Of a DNA stretch of 64,000 nt, positions 22,308 through 34,235 are shown piece by piece. Origin of the DNA: Maratus speciosus (Eukaryota > Arthropoda > Arachnida > Araneae > Salticidae). Each line of letters begins with the position of its first letter. Position 1 is the first letter of the stretch. The notes under the pieces are model-generated. The model had not been told where the DNA came from, did not search any database, and saw only the letters and a list, made by a program, of their open reading frames with translations. The translations under genes were made by a program, and so were the position numbers. The stretch lies in contig OZ010791.1 in assembly GCA_963932465.1 (NCBI GenBank), positions 154,239,915 to 154,303,914 on the forward strand, given 5' to 3'.

Positions 22308-24397
22308 AAACTTATTTGATGCTTATGTGAATAATCCCTACGCGGATAGTTAACAATACTTCTCGCTCTTATAGGAATTAAATTATTCTTTCACGGTGCC
22401 ATGTAGTCTCTCATCCGAAGCCATGACCTAGTGCTACCGGAAACTATCATCTCTTACATACCGCCCCCCCCCTCTTTTTTTTTAAATGCTTCATTATGTG
22501 CATGTGCTTAATACTGCCAGCATTATCTCCCCTTTATATTGTGTTAATTGTTGAGTCATCCTACCCCCTTTTTTACCCTCTCTTTTTATGCGTAGATTGT
22601 TATCTACCTTCTCTAGGAGTAATGCTTTTTACAGGTGATTTAATGCGAAGTAAATGCAGAAAAAAAAAAAAGAAATATAGGATTTAAAAATAATCGTTCT
22701 TACCGCTTAGATATTTTTTTTATTTTTTTTCCCTCCTACTTTGATTTAATAAGTTTGTTTTGAACGGATTTTTGGATTTTCTTTTTTCTTTCTTTTTCTT
22801 TCTTTCTTTTTAAGAAACAATTATTAAAGTTATTGGTTTTTTCCTCTCTTACTCTATTTTATTTTTATTTGACGAATAAATATCAGTTCTGAATATTTCT
22901 ATATTTATCAAACTGAATATAAATCTGTTTTAGTTGTGAAAAATGGCCAATTACTTAGATAATTAATTTAGAAATTAATCACCAAACTATGTAGCTAAAA
23001 TATGATTTACTTTAATTGTATCTTGTTTCCATATTTTATCTTTGTTTGATTGATTGGTTTTTTTTAGCCAGATTTCAATTTGATATGTTTTATAGTGGCA
23101 AATGTAAACTGTTGTCGCGATTTAATGATATTTAATATCCACTCCTTTTGAAGAAAATATTTGTAATTTAGCATTTTAAATTACAACAATAATATTAATA
23201 ATATAATAAAATCATAAAGACACTTACTAACAGTATTGTAATTAAATTTTTTTTCTGTCCCAATTCCCACAGACGAAATTTTTTGTTAATAAGTAATGTT
23301 TATTGCGATTTATTGTATTTTATACTTACTTTGGAGTAAGCGATTTTTGATTAACGGATGGACACTTATTAAAACGAAACACTAGATTAGACAAAGATTA
23401 GAGATAGGGAGGGGTGAAGCATATTAAAAATACATTTTAGACGTTAATACAATTAAGTTAAATAAACTTTTTAAAAAACCTATTGAAGCAAATATATGAA
23501 CTCTTAATAAATTGAGATTTTCTTTCTTTACTTCCCCCCCCCCCTCCCCGTAGTATTTTTATTGTATGCATAAAATACTTCTGAAGTCTTTTTCTAGTAA
23601 ATAGTGTAGGTTTTAACCTTTTTATATGCACATACCATTGTCTTACTTGACGAGTTATCACCTAGTATGTAAATTTCTGCTATTCGCCCCAATGAATTAA
23701 CAACAAAGGTAACTTTTAGCTGTATAATTGCAAACGAGGCTGTACCATACCCCTTGTTAATGATTTAAAATTTGACCTGTTATATATTTCAGAAATTGGT
23801 CGAATTTATTAATGAACACATAGAGAAATTTGTTTGGATTTTAAGAACCATTGCACATCTTTTCCTCCCTCCTGGCCTTCAAAGAAAAAAAAAAAGTTAA
23901 AATTCACTTTTATTAATATATTTATTATTAATAGAACGATATTAAGAAAAGAAATTCCCACTAAAAAATGATTTAAAACATTAGTTTATACGTCATCTTA
24001 ACGAAAAAAGTTCTTAACCTATTAGAAAACAGAAGGCAATGACTGCTTTAGAGTATTTTTTAAGAACGGTCTTTCTAAAATGATTACAGTAAAACCTATA
24101 AATACAAAACCTGTCTAGAATGGAATTCAGCCTTAAACTAAAAAAAAATTCATTTTCCGGATGAAAATAATACTGCTCAATTATATCTATGGTAAGATGC
24201 AAACCTGTCTAAATTTAAAAAGAAAATCTGTCTTCGGTGCCTTCCGATTCTGTTTTAGCACGCTTTACTCTAGTTGCGTATAGAATAATTCTTAATAGTA
24301 CTAGTTGTTCTAACCGATAATATAAGAACTTCTTGCATATTATCAAAAAGTATTATTTTTAAGAGAAGGAGAATAAAATTAGCTTGAAACTGGCTTG
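22308..24397. other. AT-rich non-coding with C- and T-rich tracts
   Basis: The stretch contains C-runs at 22464-22473 and 23536-23547 and CTTT-rich tracts at 22770-22813. None of the short open frames resembles a known protein. Confidence 0.5.
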
Positions 24398-24405
24398 ATT
24401 TTATT

Positions 24406-25525
24406 TAGGGGGTGAACGATTTTAATCATATGATTTAAATCAGCGATTAAATCGTAATTTTAATCAACTGATTTTTATTTTAAATCATAAATTTTCTAAA
24501 TGTTTAAAAGTACATAAAGTATTAAAATCTAAGATGAACATAAATTGATAAGTTTCTATAGTATTTCTCTTATAAATAAGCAAAAAAAAAAAAAAAAAAT
24601 AATAATTATTATTAAATTAAATAATTAATAAAAATAATTTTTTAATAATTATTTCTCAGCTTAAACTATTCCTTAAACTTGTAAAAAAATAAGTACAGTA
24701 AGCTTGTAAAAAGCAAGTTTTCACCTGGCATAAAAAAAATTTCATTTAAAAATATTTAAATCTAATATAATTTGAAATGTCATAATTTCTTTTAACTAAT
24801 CAAGTTATTCATTCTTTTATATAAAATAACCATAGCAAGTATAATAAATTTCTGCAAATAACAGAATAAGTAGGCAGTATGGTATTTTCTCATTTACTTT
24901 TGCAATAATACAGATTATAACAAACTGGAGCTAAAGAAGAATGAAAGAATGGCATTTGCTAAAAAACTATTACAAAAGAATGCATAAGAGAAAAAGAACT
25001 AATCGGCATAAAAAATGTTAAGCACAAAATGAGCTTCTTTGATAAAGGTTGAATAAATTGTTTTGACTCATATACACTGAATAAAGAAACTAGTTAGGGA
25101 TTGAAAGGGCAGCAAAACTTTCTTTTTCATTTATTTGAAGCACTGAATGCCAATAATCCCAAAAAGCGCCCTGCTTAATAATAATAAAAAAAAGATAAAA
25201 AATAGTTAAATTCATTCACCTTTAGTTGTTGTACATTCTTGTAGAGAAATTTCCCAAATCACAGTAATTCTAAGTCAGTGTTCTCATGACTTTACAAAAA
25301 TTACAGAAGATTTTATAACTACTGTAATTAATAACTAATAATTATAATTAACGAAAGTTTAAAAACAGAGATTATGTTAGTAATTAGAGATTTAATTGTT
25401 TTAGAAACCTAAAATTATTGGTAGCTTTTCCGTATTTTAACACACGAAAAAAAATCTGATTTAAATAAATAAAAAAAATCCAATTTTTATTATTATTTTT
25501 TAAATCATGATTTTTTTACACCCTA
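24406..25525. mobile_element. hAT-like non-autonomous element with perfect 8-bp TSD
   Basis: The termini TAGGGGGTGAACGATTTTAA and ATGATTTTTTTACACCCTA are inverted (TAGGGNGTNAA). attttatt is duplicated exactly at 24398-24405 and 25526-25533. Both ends are rich in 'gattaaatc/gatttaaatc' words. The 1.1-kb interior is extremely AT-rich with no transposase. Confidence 0.85.
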
Positions 25526-25533
25526 ATTTTATT

Positions 25534-26387
25534 ACAATACATCTGTTGCTATCCTTTTTAGCATCACCAAAATTGTCTGGAAAAGAAGTTAGTTTGACGA
25601 AAGGTATTGTGTTGAGTATCTTATCTTTTGTTTGCATATACTATTTACAGTTTGTTTCCTTGAAAAACAGTTAAGCGTTCATTTACTTAAAATTATCACG
25701 CCCTTCATAAATGTTTATATGCTGGTTCAAATTACATTTGGTAGTTTTGAAGTGGAAAATACAATTCCGGTATCATCAAGGACGCAATATTAGAGTTTGT
25801 CATCATATCAAGCTCTCCAAATACACAAGCCCACGCATTTTATTCAGATGGGAGGAGCCGGTCGTTCATACCTATTCAATCAACTTTATTTTTTGAAACT
25901 GTTCCCACTTTTTTAGAGAGACAACCCATTAAATAATTAATTTGATCTTCATTCTGCGATACAGGGATAGTTTATTCATATCTTGCGTGAAACTGTCTAT
26001 TAAAAGTCTTGTTATAGAAGCAGATTAACACAATATTTCATTATAACATAATTAGATTTATTGTTACTTGCATATTATTGTTGAGAAAGTCGATGTAATG
26101 ATTACGATAGGTTGAGTTCGACAGTTGCGATGAACTTATCTAGTTTGTCATAAAATCTTTATCTAGAAAATTCCAATAATGAGGATTGTAATTTATAAGA
26201 CATTTTTAAGAGCCGAGATATGGGGAAGTATACTGGATAAACTGGGGTGATGTCATATAGTGTTTTCTTCGTCAACATGATATGCCGAATATCAAAAGAA
26301 GACAGTTATTGGTATTGCTGCAAGCTTAGAATTTGGACTCTGAGTCTGTGCAATATTTATTTGTATTCTGCTCATTCTATCACACTA
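25534..26387. other. Non-coding unique sequence
   Basis: No element ends or gene were recognised. The open frame at 25711-25896 lacks family features. Confidence 0.45.
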
Positions 26388-27099
26388 CAGTAGAACCCCG
26401 CTAATCCGAACTAATTGGGACCGGTGACTGTTCGGATTACAAAAAATTCGGATTATCTGAAATTCCGATAAAAATGGAAAAGAAAAAGATAAGTACTAAA
26501 AAAGTGCAAGTTATAAGTACTAAGTAGCACAATAAACATCCTCTAATCCGGCGTCCTAAGGTCGGGTATGCTGGACAATCCGGCACGACTTTCGAAAAAA
26601 GAAATAGTATTCCTTGTTTAATTACTCCTGATGTTTATAATAATCCAATGGAACTTTAGAATAAGGAATAATTACGTAACAACCCATTACAAACGGTTCA
26701 AAATCTCGAATCTATAAATAGCTCAGTCACCATGTCGACGAGGAAAAAAGAATTTTATAGTGACTGGTAAACAAACTGATAATCGAGATTTTTTGAAGAT
26801 GGCTTTTATGAGTAGGCCTACAGTACAGTGCACATTTTCATTTTATATTCGCGTACATATATTGTACTTTTACATTATTCAGTATTTTTTTTTTCTATTC
26901 AAGCTGTTTAAAGAATAAAAAAACATACTTTACTGCCATTTTTTGTTTAATTCTAACTTCTACACGTTTTTCTCTACATTCATCTTTTAATCCGGAAAAT
27001 TTCCTAAGTCAGTATTTTCAGTTAATCTGTTCAAGTATAATTTTCGAAAATAAAATCGGTTTGGTTAACCGGAATTTCGAATTAGCGGTTGTTCTACTG
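26388..27099. mobile_element. Tigger/pogo-like MITE
   Basis: The left end CAGTAGAACCCCGCTAATCC and right end GCGGTTGTTCTACTG are inverted and flanked by TA. The subterminal 'ttcggattatctgaaa' and 'ggttaaccggaatttcg' words are typical. The interior has a second 'ctaatccggcgtcc' block near 26540, but no transposase. Confidence 0.82.
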
Positions 27100-27101
27100 T
27101 A

Positions 27102-27904
27102 CTTGTTTAATTTTTATATCTATGTCACGCGTTGTGCGTCGGGATTCTAGGATTTCCTTAGAATGAAATTGTATTGGTTATGCGAAAACTTACGTGTTCT
27201 TTTACAAATCTTTCATCTTACTAGATGGAGCTTCGTAATAATACATTGATTTGATCCAGACATTTTTTAAAACATGCTACAATTATAGAATCAAATTGAA
27301 GATTGGTGCTGGAACACATATAACAATAATAGGTTCCCGCAACATTTTGATTAAGTCACAGTACAAGCGCGTAATTTGATGTTACTGTTGTACAAATATA
27401 TTTTTATAAAATATAATTATGAGTTTAAAATTGTAATAATTATATGTTTGAGTAAAATAGGAATGGAGGTTCCTACAAAAATTATTAATTTTATTATAAA
27501 TATTAAATAGATATTTTAAAAAATTGCTTTATATTAAAATACATATATAATGTCGAGTATATAGTTTGGATCTCAGTAAACAACAATAGCAGAATGATAG
27601 CTAGACGCTCTGGCGTCGTTTCAGGACAATCAAAAGAAAAGTTGTTTATAATAGGGAATCGTTAAATAATAAAAATGTCGGAAGAAATATACGATTATAG
27701 GCCACCCAGAGTTTATGGCACGTAATAAAATTAAAGTATATGTGAGGTGCATTTGAGGACTGGCAGCTAATAGGTCTAGCCAAGCATACTAAAAAGTTTT
27801 CTCACAACCAATAAGGTAGGGCTATAACAAATTGTTCCGCCCACTACCAAGGTATGAGGTGCAAGAGAAAAGTTTGAAGAAGGAGTCTAAAAAAATATTC
27901 CGAA
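27102..27904. other. AT-rich non-coding
   Basis: Nothing beyond unique AT-rich sequence was seen. Confidence 0.45.
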
Positions 27905-28107
27905 GATGCAAGTGCGGTCCTGATAGCCCTGGAGATGCAAGTGCGGTCCTGATAGCCCTGGAGATGCAAGTGCGGTCCTGATAGCCCTGGAGATGCAAGT
28001 GCGGTCCTGATAGCCCTGGAGATGCAAGTGCGGTCCTGATAGCCCTGGTGATGCAAATGCGGTCCTGACAGCCTTGGTGATGCAAATGCGGTTCTGACAG
28101 CACTGGT
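27905..28107. repeat. 29-bp minisatellite, seven units
   Basis: The unit gatgcaagtgcggtcctgat + agccctgga starts at 27905, 27934, 27963, 27992, 28021, 28050 and 28079. The first four units are identical, and the last two or three diverge (aatgcggtcctgacagcctt). It is an uninterrupted head-to-tail array; its multiple-of-one frame gives repetitive ORFs that are not genes. Confidence 0.95.
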
Positions 28108-28261
28108 AAAGTGATGGAAAGGCCGAGGTAGTATACTACCTAAACGAGTCTGCTTAAAAGCGCATATCTAAGATAAAATGGATCCTGCCTGCAGCGTCCC
28201 CGAGCTTATGCTTAAAGTCATGCCGATTTTGCCGCCCTTGTGAGGAGATGTATCGTATGAC

Positions 28262-28690
28262 TACCTTGCGATTCTTTCACGAAATTTGCGTTTTTCCGCG
28301 ATCTTTTCACGAAACTTACGTTTTTTCCGCGATCTTTTCATAAAGTTTGTGTTTTTTTTTCGCGATCTTTTGGCGAAATTTATTTTTTTCCGCGATTTTG
28401 TCACGAAGGTTGAGTTTCCTCCGCGATCTTTTCACGAAATTTGCGTTTTTTCCGCGATCTTTTCACGAATTTTGCGTTTTACCCGCGATCTTTTCACGAA
28501 ATTTGCGTTTTCTCTGCGATTTTTTCGCGAAATTTGCGTTCTTTCTGCGATGTTTAAAAAAAACTCGCGTTTTTTACGTGGTCCTTGGGCGAAATTCACG
28601 TTTTTTCGCGATTCTTTGACGGAATTGGTGATTTTTTTCTGCGAACTATTGACGAAATTGATTTTTTTCGGCGACTATGTCGAAATTAGC
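28262..28690 (-). repeat. ~30-bp tandem array, inverted orientation
   Basis: About fourteen units of 'gcgatcttttcacgaaatttgcg' with T-run spacers follow one another. Read on the minus strand this is the same GCGAATTTCGTCAAAGGATC-type unit as at 815 and 3125. It generates Phe-rich ORFs on the plus strand that are not genes. Confidence 0.8.
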
Positions 28691-28734
28691 GATATTTTTA
28701 TGTCCAAATTTTCGGACTGATGACCTTTCTTTTT

Positions 28735-28756
28735 TTTTGGGGGGGGGGGGGGGGAC
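28735..28756 (+). repeat. G homopolymer (about 17)
   Basis: A T-run passes directly into an unbroken G-run, an unusual homopolymer in such AT-rich DNA. It lies between the 30-bp array and the hAT-like terminus. Confidence 0.9.
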
Positions 28757-28859
28757 CGAATGCCTTAAATTTTCCGAAAATTCGAGACAGAATCGCCGAT
28801 TTGGACGCCATACATTCGGAACGAATTTCACCCCTTTCCTCCCTGGCATCGATCTTTCA

Positions 28860-28979
28860 ACCATCGCGTTTGGCGAGTGGTGCCCATTGAGTTTGGCGAG
28901 TGAGGGCAATTAAGTTAATCGCCACATTTTAAGTGTTACTCGACGCCTGGCGAGTGGCGAGTGCTAATTTTGTGCTATA
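28860..28979. mobile_element. Right end of a TATAGGT-family hAT-like element
   Basis: Read inward from 28979 the sequence is TATAGCACAAAATTAGCACT then CGCCACTCGCC. This parallels the left ends at 8336 and 35533 (TATAGGTGAAAATTAGCGGT, CGCCACTCGCC). The array at 28262-28690 probably forms its interior, as in the 2737-3433 copy. The matching left end and 8-bp duplication were not found. Confidence 0.55.
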
Positions 28980-29847
28980 CAAGGTACTACTCTAAATTTC
29001 TTATACCACAAATGTTATACTCGAATTATAAATATTCATTAAAAGATATTTTACGGTATAGTGGTCATATGAGATCCAAACAAACTAGTAATAAAATTTA
29101 ATTAAGATCTTTAAAATAAAAGAAAATTAATTCTCTTGTTATAAAAAAATAATAAAATAATAATTCAAATCATTTTGTTAGAGATTAAATTTTCAAGTGT
29201 AAAAGTATAACAATGATAAGTTTTGCTTCTATTCTTTGAATAATTAATGTTTATATGTATATAATCTTGTTTAATGTAAATAAAAATATTTAATCAAGAG
29301 TAAAATCTCTAATTCTTTTAGTGATAAAAATTAATGTGTCATTTTATTTGCAGCTTAATTAGAACTTAATTCATAGGTGGAAGAGACCACGTAAATATTT
29401 CACAACGCAAACTTTTAATTTATAATTTGTAATTAATTAATTTTGCTAATTACAATTTTGCGCGAATATTAATTTAATTTTAAGATAATTATTCGCGTTG
29501 CTTTTCCACTAGAATTAATATTAAATTAAGATCACTTGTTTTATTTTGAATAATTTTACGGTATATAAAATTATATACTACGTACTATGTGGTAGCGCGG
29601 ATGATTTGGATTGAATAATAAATTTTGGTGAGAAATAGATAGGAGTTAATTAGGTGTATTTATCTGTCCAGCAATTGGAAAGAAAATATCATTCAATGGC
29701 CATTTTGGTAACAAAGTCGCTATTGATTTGTTTTAGTCGCTAGAAAAATGGCAGTAGATTTATGATAAAAACACCGCAATCATTGAAAGAAAACACGATT
29801 TTTTCGGTTAAAAAAAAACGTTGTTGTAAGGGGGAAAAAAAAAAAAA
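28980..29847. other. AT-rich non-coding
   Basis: No gene or element end was seen. A-run at 29835-29847 abuts the next repeat. Confidence 0.45.
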
Positions 29848-30467
29848 GCAATTTATCTAATTACAACGACCATTTGGAAAACGATTTTTTCGAAGACTAA
29901 AATTTAAGACAAAAAATCGCACGGAGTTGATCACGCATTACGTACGCCATGAATTAAACATTAATAGTGTTATTACACGTACAAATTGCAAGCGCAAAAA
30001 TCGCCTGCGACTCGTACGTATTATCCACCTGAAACTTATGTATTATCCAAGCATTTCATTGGCTGTTCGGGAAAAGGCTTTTCCATCTTCAGATTTCCAA
30101 GAAATCTGACGACTCATTTTAAAGGAAATTTCGTTCTTAAACTTCTAAATATCCCACAATATTACTTTTTACACCGTCGTATAGAGAAAAAAATGTACTT
30201 TTAAATGCAATTTGTTTGAAAGCTGTATCTCAATTTGTTTCTGAGTTATTAATTTTTTTTTTTTTTTTGTAGTTTTAATTACTTTTTTGTCATAGTGGCA
30301 ACAGAAGGTATCCATCTCTGTTGGAAGTAAAGGGAAATACAGATTGCTGTATAGACCAATCAGAAAGCGAATAAAATGCGGATTAAACCAATAAAACCCT
30401 TCAGATATGCTTTTGATTTCCCATCCTGACGAAAACAATAACCATTTTTCCAAATGGTTAAAAAAAA
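29848..30467 (+). mobile_element. Hairpin-ended repeat family, copy 1
   Basis: The copy starts gcaatttat...cgaccatttggaaaacgat and ends ataaccatttttccaaatggttaaaaaaa. The end hairpin (AACCATTT/AAATGGTT) contains the inverse of the near-left word CCATTTGGAA. The middle (cgtcgtatagagaaaaaaatg; caatttgtttgaaagctgta) is shared with 32274, 44711 and 21070-21250. A segment at 29990-30110 is private to this copy. Probably Helitron/Helentron-related; no coding. Confidence 0.65.
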
Positions 30468-31252
30468 TTAATATTAATTATAAAAGATTCCTCATTAATG
30501 ATCATTACTAAAATTTATTGAAAAGGACTGTTGTATGTATGTTGTAAGATGTGTGTTGTCTAAGTTTACCATTATTACCATCTAAGTAAGGTAGTGTGCA
30601 AGTAAGGATATATAGGTAATCTCTTAGGTAAAGAGTATTAAGTATGGAGATAAAAAGCATTAAATTTTGGAGGTTATTTAAAATTAAGAAAGTATCAATA
30701 TTAGCAGCCACTCTGGCGCTTAAATAAATCTGCCAATAAAAGCAGTTCTCCGTGACTTTATTATTATTTCATTCCTTTAAAATTCCAATGCTGATACGGA
30801 TACTGAACGAACAAATATTCGTTTTGGCTCCTACAACTTCTTGCTTTTTAAAAAGATATCAAAAGACCATTGTTATGATTACAATGAAACCGGCCCGCGA
30901 AGTTGTTAAATTTCTTTAGTGTTGAGAAAGAAATTTGCGTAGCGGAAGAAACCATACCATACAGGATTCTATTAGTATGTAGGAATTATTTATTCTGCTT
31001 TTTCTTTTTGTTGCATTTGAAAATGTGTCACCAGAGAGTTTCTCAACTAACATTGTTTGATATCTAGTTTCTGAAAGCCATTTGTGTTTTTAACCCAAAT
31101 ATGCCCACTCCATTTTATTATGTGGATTATTTTGGTAGAAATATATATATGTATTATATAATACCTTTTTGAAATCAAACGATGACAAACAAGTTCGTAT
31201 AACAAAATCTAACCAAATTTCTAATTTAAAGATGCTTTGTTATTTATATATA
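30468..31252. other. Non-coding unique sequence
   Basis: No gene recognised. The minus-strand frame at 30508-30711 is Leu/Ile/Asn-rich without a family. Confidence 0.45.
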
Positions 31253-31330
31253 CAGCAAACTTCCGATTTTCCGTCACTCACGGGACAGATGGTGTGGCGG
31301 ATAATCGAAAGACAGCACAAGTATACCCAA
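31253..31330 (+). mobile_element. Tigger-like left terminus, solo
   Basis: After TA the sequence reads CAGCAAACTTCCGATTTTCC, then gtggcggataatcg, the Tigger-type subterminal pattern. No partner right end was found downstream, so this is a truncated copy. Confidence 0.5.
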
Positions 31331-31957
31331 AAATTGAAATAAACATAATTTAATCATAAATTTGTACAAAAATACAATGTATAATATATATAACTTTATG
31401 CATTTGAGACGATTCTGTCTAAGTTCTACAAATTTCCATTAATCCATTTCTGTTATTCAATTTCTGCTTGTGTGTTGGGGGAACTGTATTTTGTCAATTT
31501 ATTAAAGTCATTTTATTCCTAATTTCACAGTTTTTGTTGGTGGTCGGTAATGTTTATTTAATGGTTATATATATATACATAATACAAAAAAAGCTATCTG
31601 TTATTTTTGCTACACATAAATACATTGCTTTTGAACAAAAATTTCAAAAAGCAGTTTTACTTGAAAGGAAAGAAAAATGCTTTGAAAAGATTATTTCACA
31701 CGCTAATAATGTTTGACTGTTTTCTTGAACTATCCCATGTAACAAGGTTCGATCGGAAAACATTTCGCCGATGGATTTTGATGAAATCGAAAATATATTG
31801 TAGAGATGCTACCTATAATTACCTTCAGTGTTGTAATTGGAAAAATATATTTGTGGGAATTCACCTTTTCATAGAGTAGATAGATGTTGATGCTACCGGA
31901 CTTTTGCTAAGCCAAAATCCAATTTAAAACATTTAGCCAAAAGCCAACTTTTTTCAA
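31331..31957. other. AT-rich non-coding
   Basis: Two overlapping plus-strand open frames (31468-31879) are Phe/Ile/Lys-rich and match no known family; nothing else was seen. Confidence 0.45.
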
Positions 31958-31961
31958 TTAA

Positions 31962-32054
31962 GGGTATTTTTCACGCACTTGAAAACACACGCTCCGTAAT
32001 GCTAATCCTATGGCAGGTTATTTTCGAATTTCTCGTTTCAATTTGAATATTTTT

Positions 32055-32089
<35 letters not shown>

Positions 32090-32183
32090 ATAGACTGAAA
32101 GTACCTTTAAAAAAAAAAAATCTGCAACCAAAATCGAGAATATAAAAAAGAGTCATATTAAAGATTGGACTCAGCTATCCTAT

Positions 32184-32220
<37 letters not shown>

Positions 32221-32962
32221 TATTACAACAATACCCAATATACAATAACAAATGAACAATAATAATAATAAAAGCAATTTAATAAATTACAACGACCATT
32301 TGGAAAATGATTTTTTCAAAGACTAAAATTTAAGACTTAAAAAATCGCACGGAGTTGATCATATATTACGTACGCCATGGATTAAACATTAACATTCCTG
32401 GACCCATCATGAACAAATTTTAAAAGAAATTTCAGTTTTACAATTTTCGGTACTGTAAATTTTTTAACTTCTTCGGAGTTGGTCATACATTACGTACGCC
32501 ATGGATTAAACATTAATGAAATTTCATTTTTAAACTTCTAAACATCCCATAATATTACTTTTTATATCGTCGTATAGAGAAAAAAATGCATTTTTAATTG
32601 CAATTTGTTTTTAAAAGCTGTATCTCAATTTGTTTCCGAGTTATTATTATTATTATTATTGTTTTTATTACTTTTTTTCTCATAGTGGCTGGCAACAGAA
32701 GTATCCATCTCTGTTGAAAGTAAAGGGAAAATACAGATTACTGTATAGACAATCAGAAAACGAATAAAATGCGGGATTCATCTAATAAAACGCTTCAGAT
32801 ATGTTTTTGATTTCCTACCCTGACCGAGGACAATAACCATTTTTCCAGATGGTTAAAAAAATCGTTTATAAATATTCAAATTGAAACGAGAAATTCGAAA
32901 ATAACCTGCCCATAGGATTAATATTACGGAGTGTGCGTTTTCAAGTGTGTGAAGGAATCCCC
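31962..32962. mobile_element. TTAA-flanked element with ~95-bp inverted ends, holding a second repeat
   Basis: The left arm GGGTATTTTTCACGCACTTG (31962 onward) is complementary to the right arm ending aggaatcccc at 32962. The pairing runs for about 95 bp (cttgaaaacacacgctccg; aataacctgcc). TTAA lies at 31958-31961 and 32963-32966, the target used by piggyBac and Kolobok elements; GGG ends fit the latter better than CCC-ended piggyBac. The interior has a T-run, an A-run of about 32 and the nested repeat at 32274-32861. Confidence 0.7.
32274..32861 (+). mobile_element. Hairpin-ended repeat family, copy 2
   Basis: The ends are the same as copy 1 (gcaatttaa...ccatttggaaaatg; ataaccatttttccagatgg). 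It carries an internal duplication of 'cggagttgatcat...acgtacgccatggattaa' at 32349 and 32475 that copy 3 shares and copy 1 lacks, so copies 2 and 3 form a subfamily. Confidence 0.65.
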
Positions 32963-32984
32963 TTAACAGTTATAATTATTACAC

Positions 32985-33700
32985 TATGGACCAAGCTCGC
33001 CTCGGATAAGAAAAAATCTTGGATAAACCGGATTTACACAAATCGTCACGAACTAAGGAGATGAAATATAAATTTTCACTCAATTCATTCTAGTAACATT
33101 TCTTTAATGTACATTTCCGTTACTTTTAAGAAAAACAGGGAATGAAATTGTTTATTTGAAAAAGCCCTCGATAGTTTTCTGTTTGTTGAATGTCGATTTT
33201 GCTGCAGTTTTTTTTTTTTTTTTTTTGTCCCCTGCAGTTTTACGCTACTGCATAGCTACCAATTTCTAAGATTTTTTTTCTTACCACTAAAATTTACGAG
33301 TAAATTTTGCCTAATTCAATCGCCGAAATCTAACAATTATCCACGATTAAATATGGCAAAAATTTGTATTAAATTTTAGAGGTAACAAAACCGTACAAAT
33401 TGGCAGCTATGTGATTCTATTAATGTCATGAAAATTGCAGGTGTAGCCTCTTCTTTATGCTCAAACTATTAAATAGTTTTTTTTTTTTCAATCGAACTTA
33501 TAGCTTTGGAATGGATCATTTTTTTCTGATGGGCTGATGGCTTCTATTATTATGAAATAGCCATTATAAATGAAGTGTTTGGTGGAGATGAAAGAGCAGT
33601 CGTAAAAAGTTAGAACTCTGATTTTCTGTTCATTTATAATGGTTGTTTCATAACAATAGAAGCTATCAGTCCATCAGAAGAAAAAAACTCAGGTAAAGCG
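32985..33700 (-). mobile_element. Tigger-like element, inverted and end-eroded
   Basis: The reverse complement matches 20300-20948 and 22138-22290 of the copy at 20263: gtgacgatttgtgtaaatcc, tgaaattgtttatttgaaaaagcc and ccatcagtccatcagaag are all present. It lacks the 1.2-kb insert of that copy, which makes it the reference empty site. Terminal CAGTAGAG sequence is eroded on both sides. Confidence 0.75.
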
Positions 33701-34199
33701 GCTTATGAATATAAGTGAAACGGATCTTCTTAAAACTAGCAAAAATTACCGTTTCGCAAAAAAAAAAAAAAAAAAAAAAAAAAAGTGTTTTGCATTTTTT
33801 TTTTTCGGTAACAAACCACATGTTTCTGGGAACGGCGTTCCCGCGCAACCCCCAACCCCTCCCCCCAACTACAGCACGAGCCTTACCTTGGTCAAGGAAT
33901 TCTTCACAATGATCCTTAATCTTCAAACTATTAGAGGTTAAATTTCAGCTTAAACCTGAAATAATTAATGAGTTATAGCATTTGCGGCTTAGAAGTAGTC
34001 GCTTTCTGCCCAGTTGTCCCAAGTTTAAATCCGATTTATGTCATATTTTACTAATTACCTTTCATTTTTATGTTTAACACAGTTACGAAATAACTATTTA
34101 ATTTTTAAATGTTTTTTACCTTTCTGCATGCACCTTTCAGTCAGAAGGAAATCTGTATATTCTTTTACAATTGACTGCTTGTTTTGTTTAGCTTATTTC

Positions 34200-34235
<36 letters not shown>

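Noticed and set aside
27822..28103. Repetitive minus-strand protein
   Set aside because: It is the translated minisatellite; the 29-bp unit shifts frame each time, so no protein repeat is maintained.
27905..28107. CRISPR-like repeat array (29-bp period)
   Set aside because: Units are directly adjacent with no unique spacers, and the context is eukaryotic; it is a minisatellite.
27849..28979. Complete TATAGGT-type element ending at 28979 with a left end near 27849
   Set aside because: A caaggta word occurs at both places, but the left sequence TATGAGGTGC does not match the family terminus and the duplication does not align.
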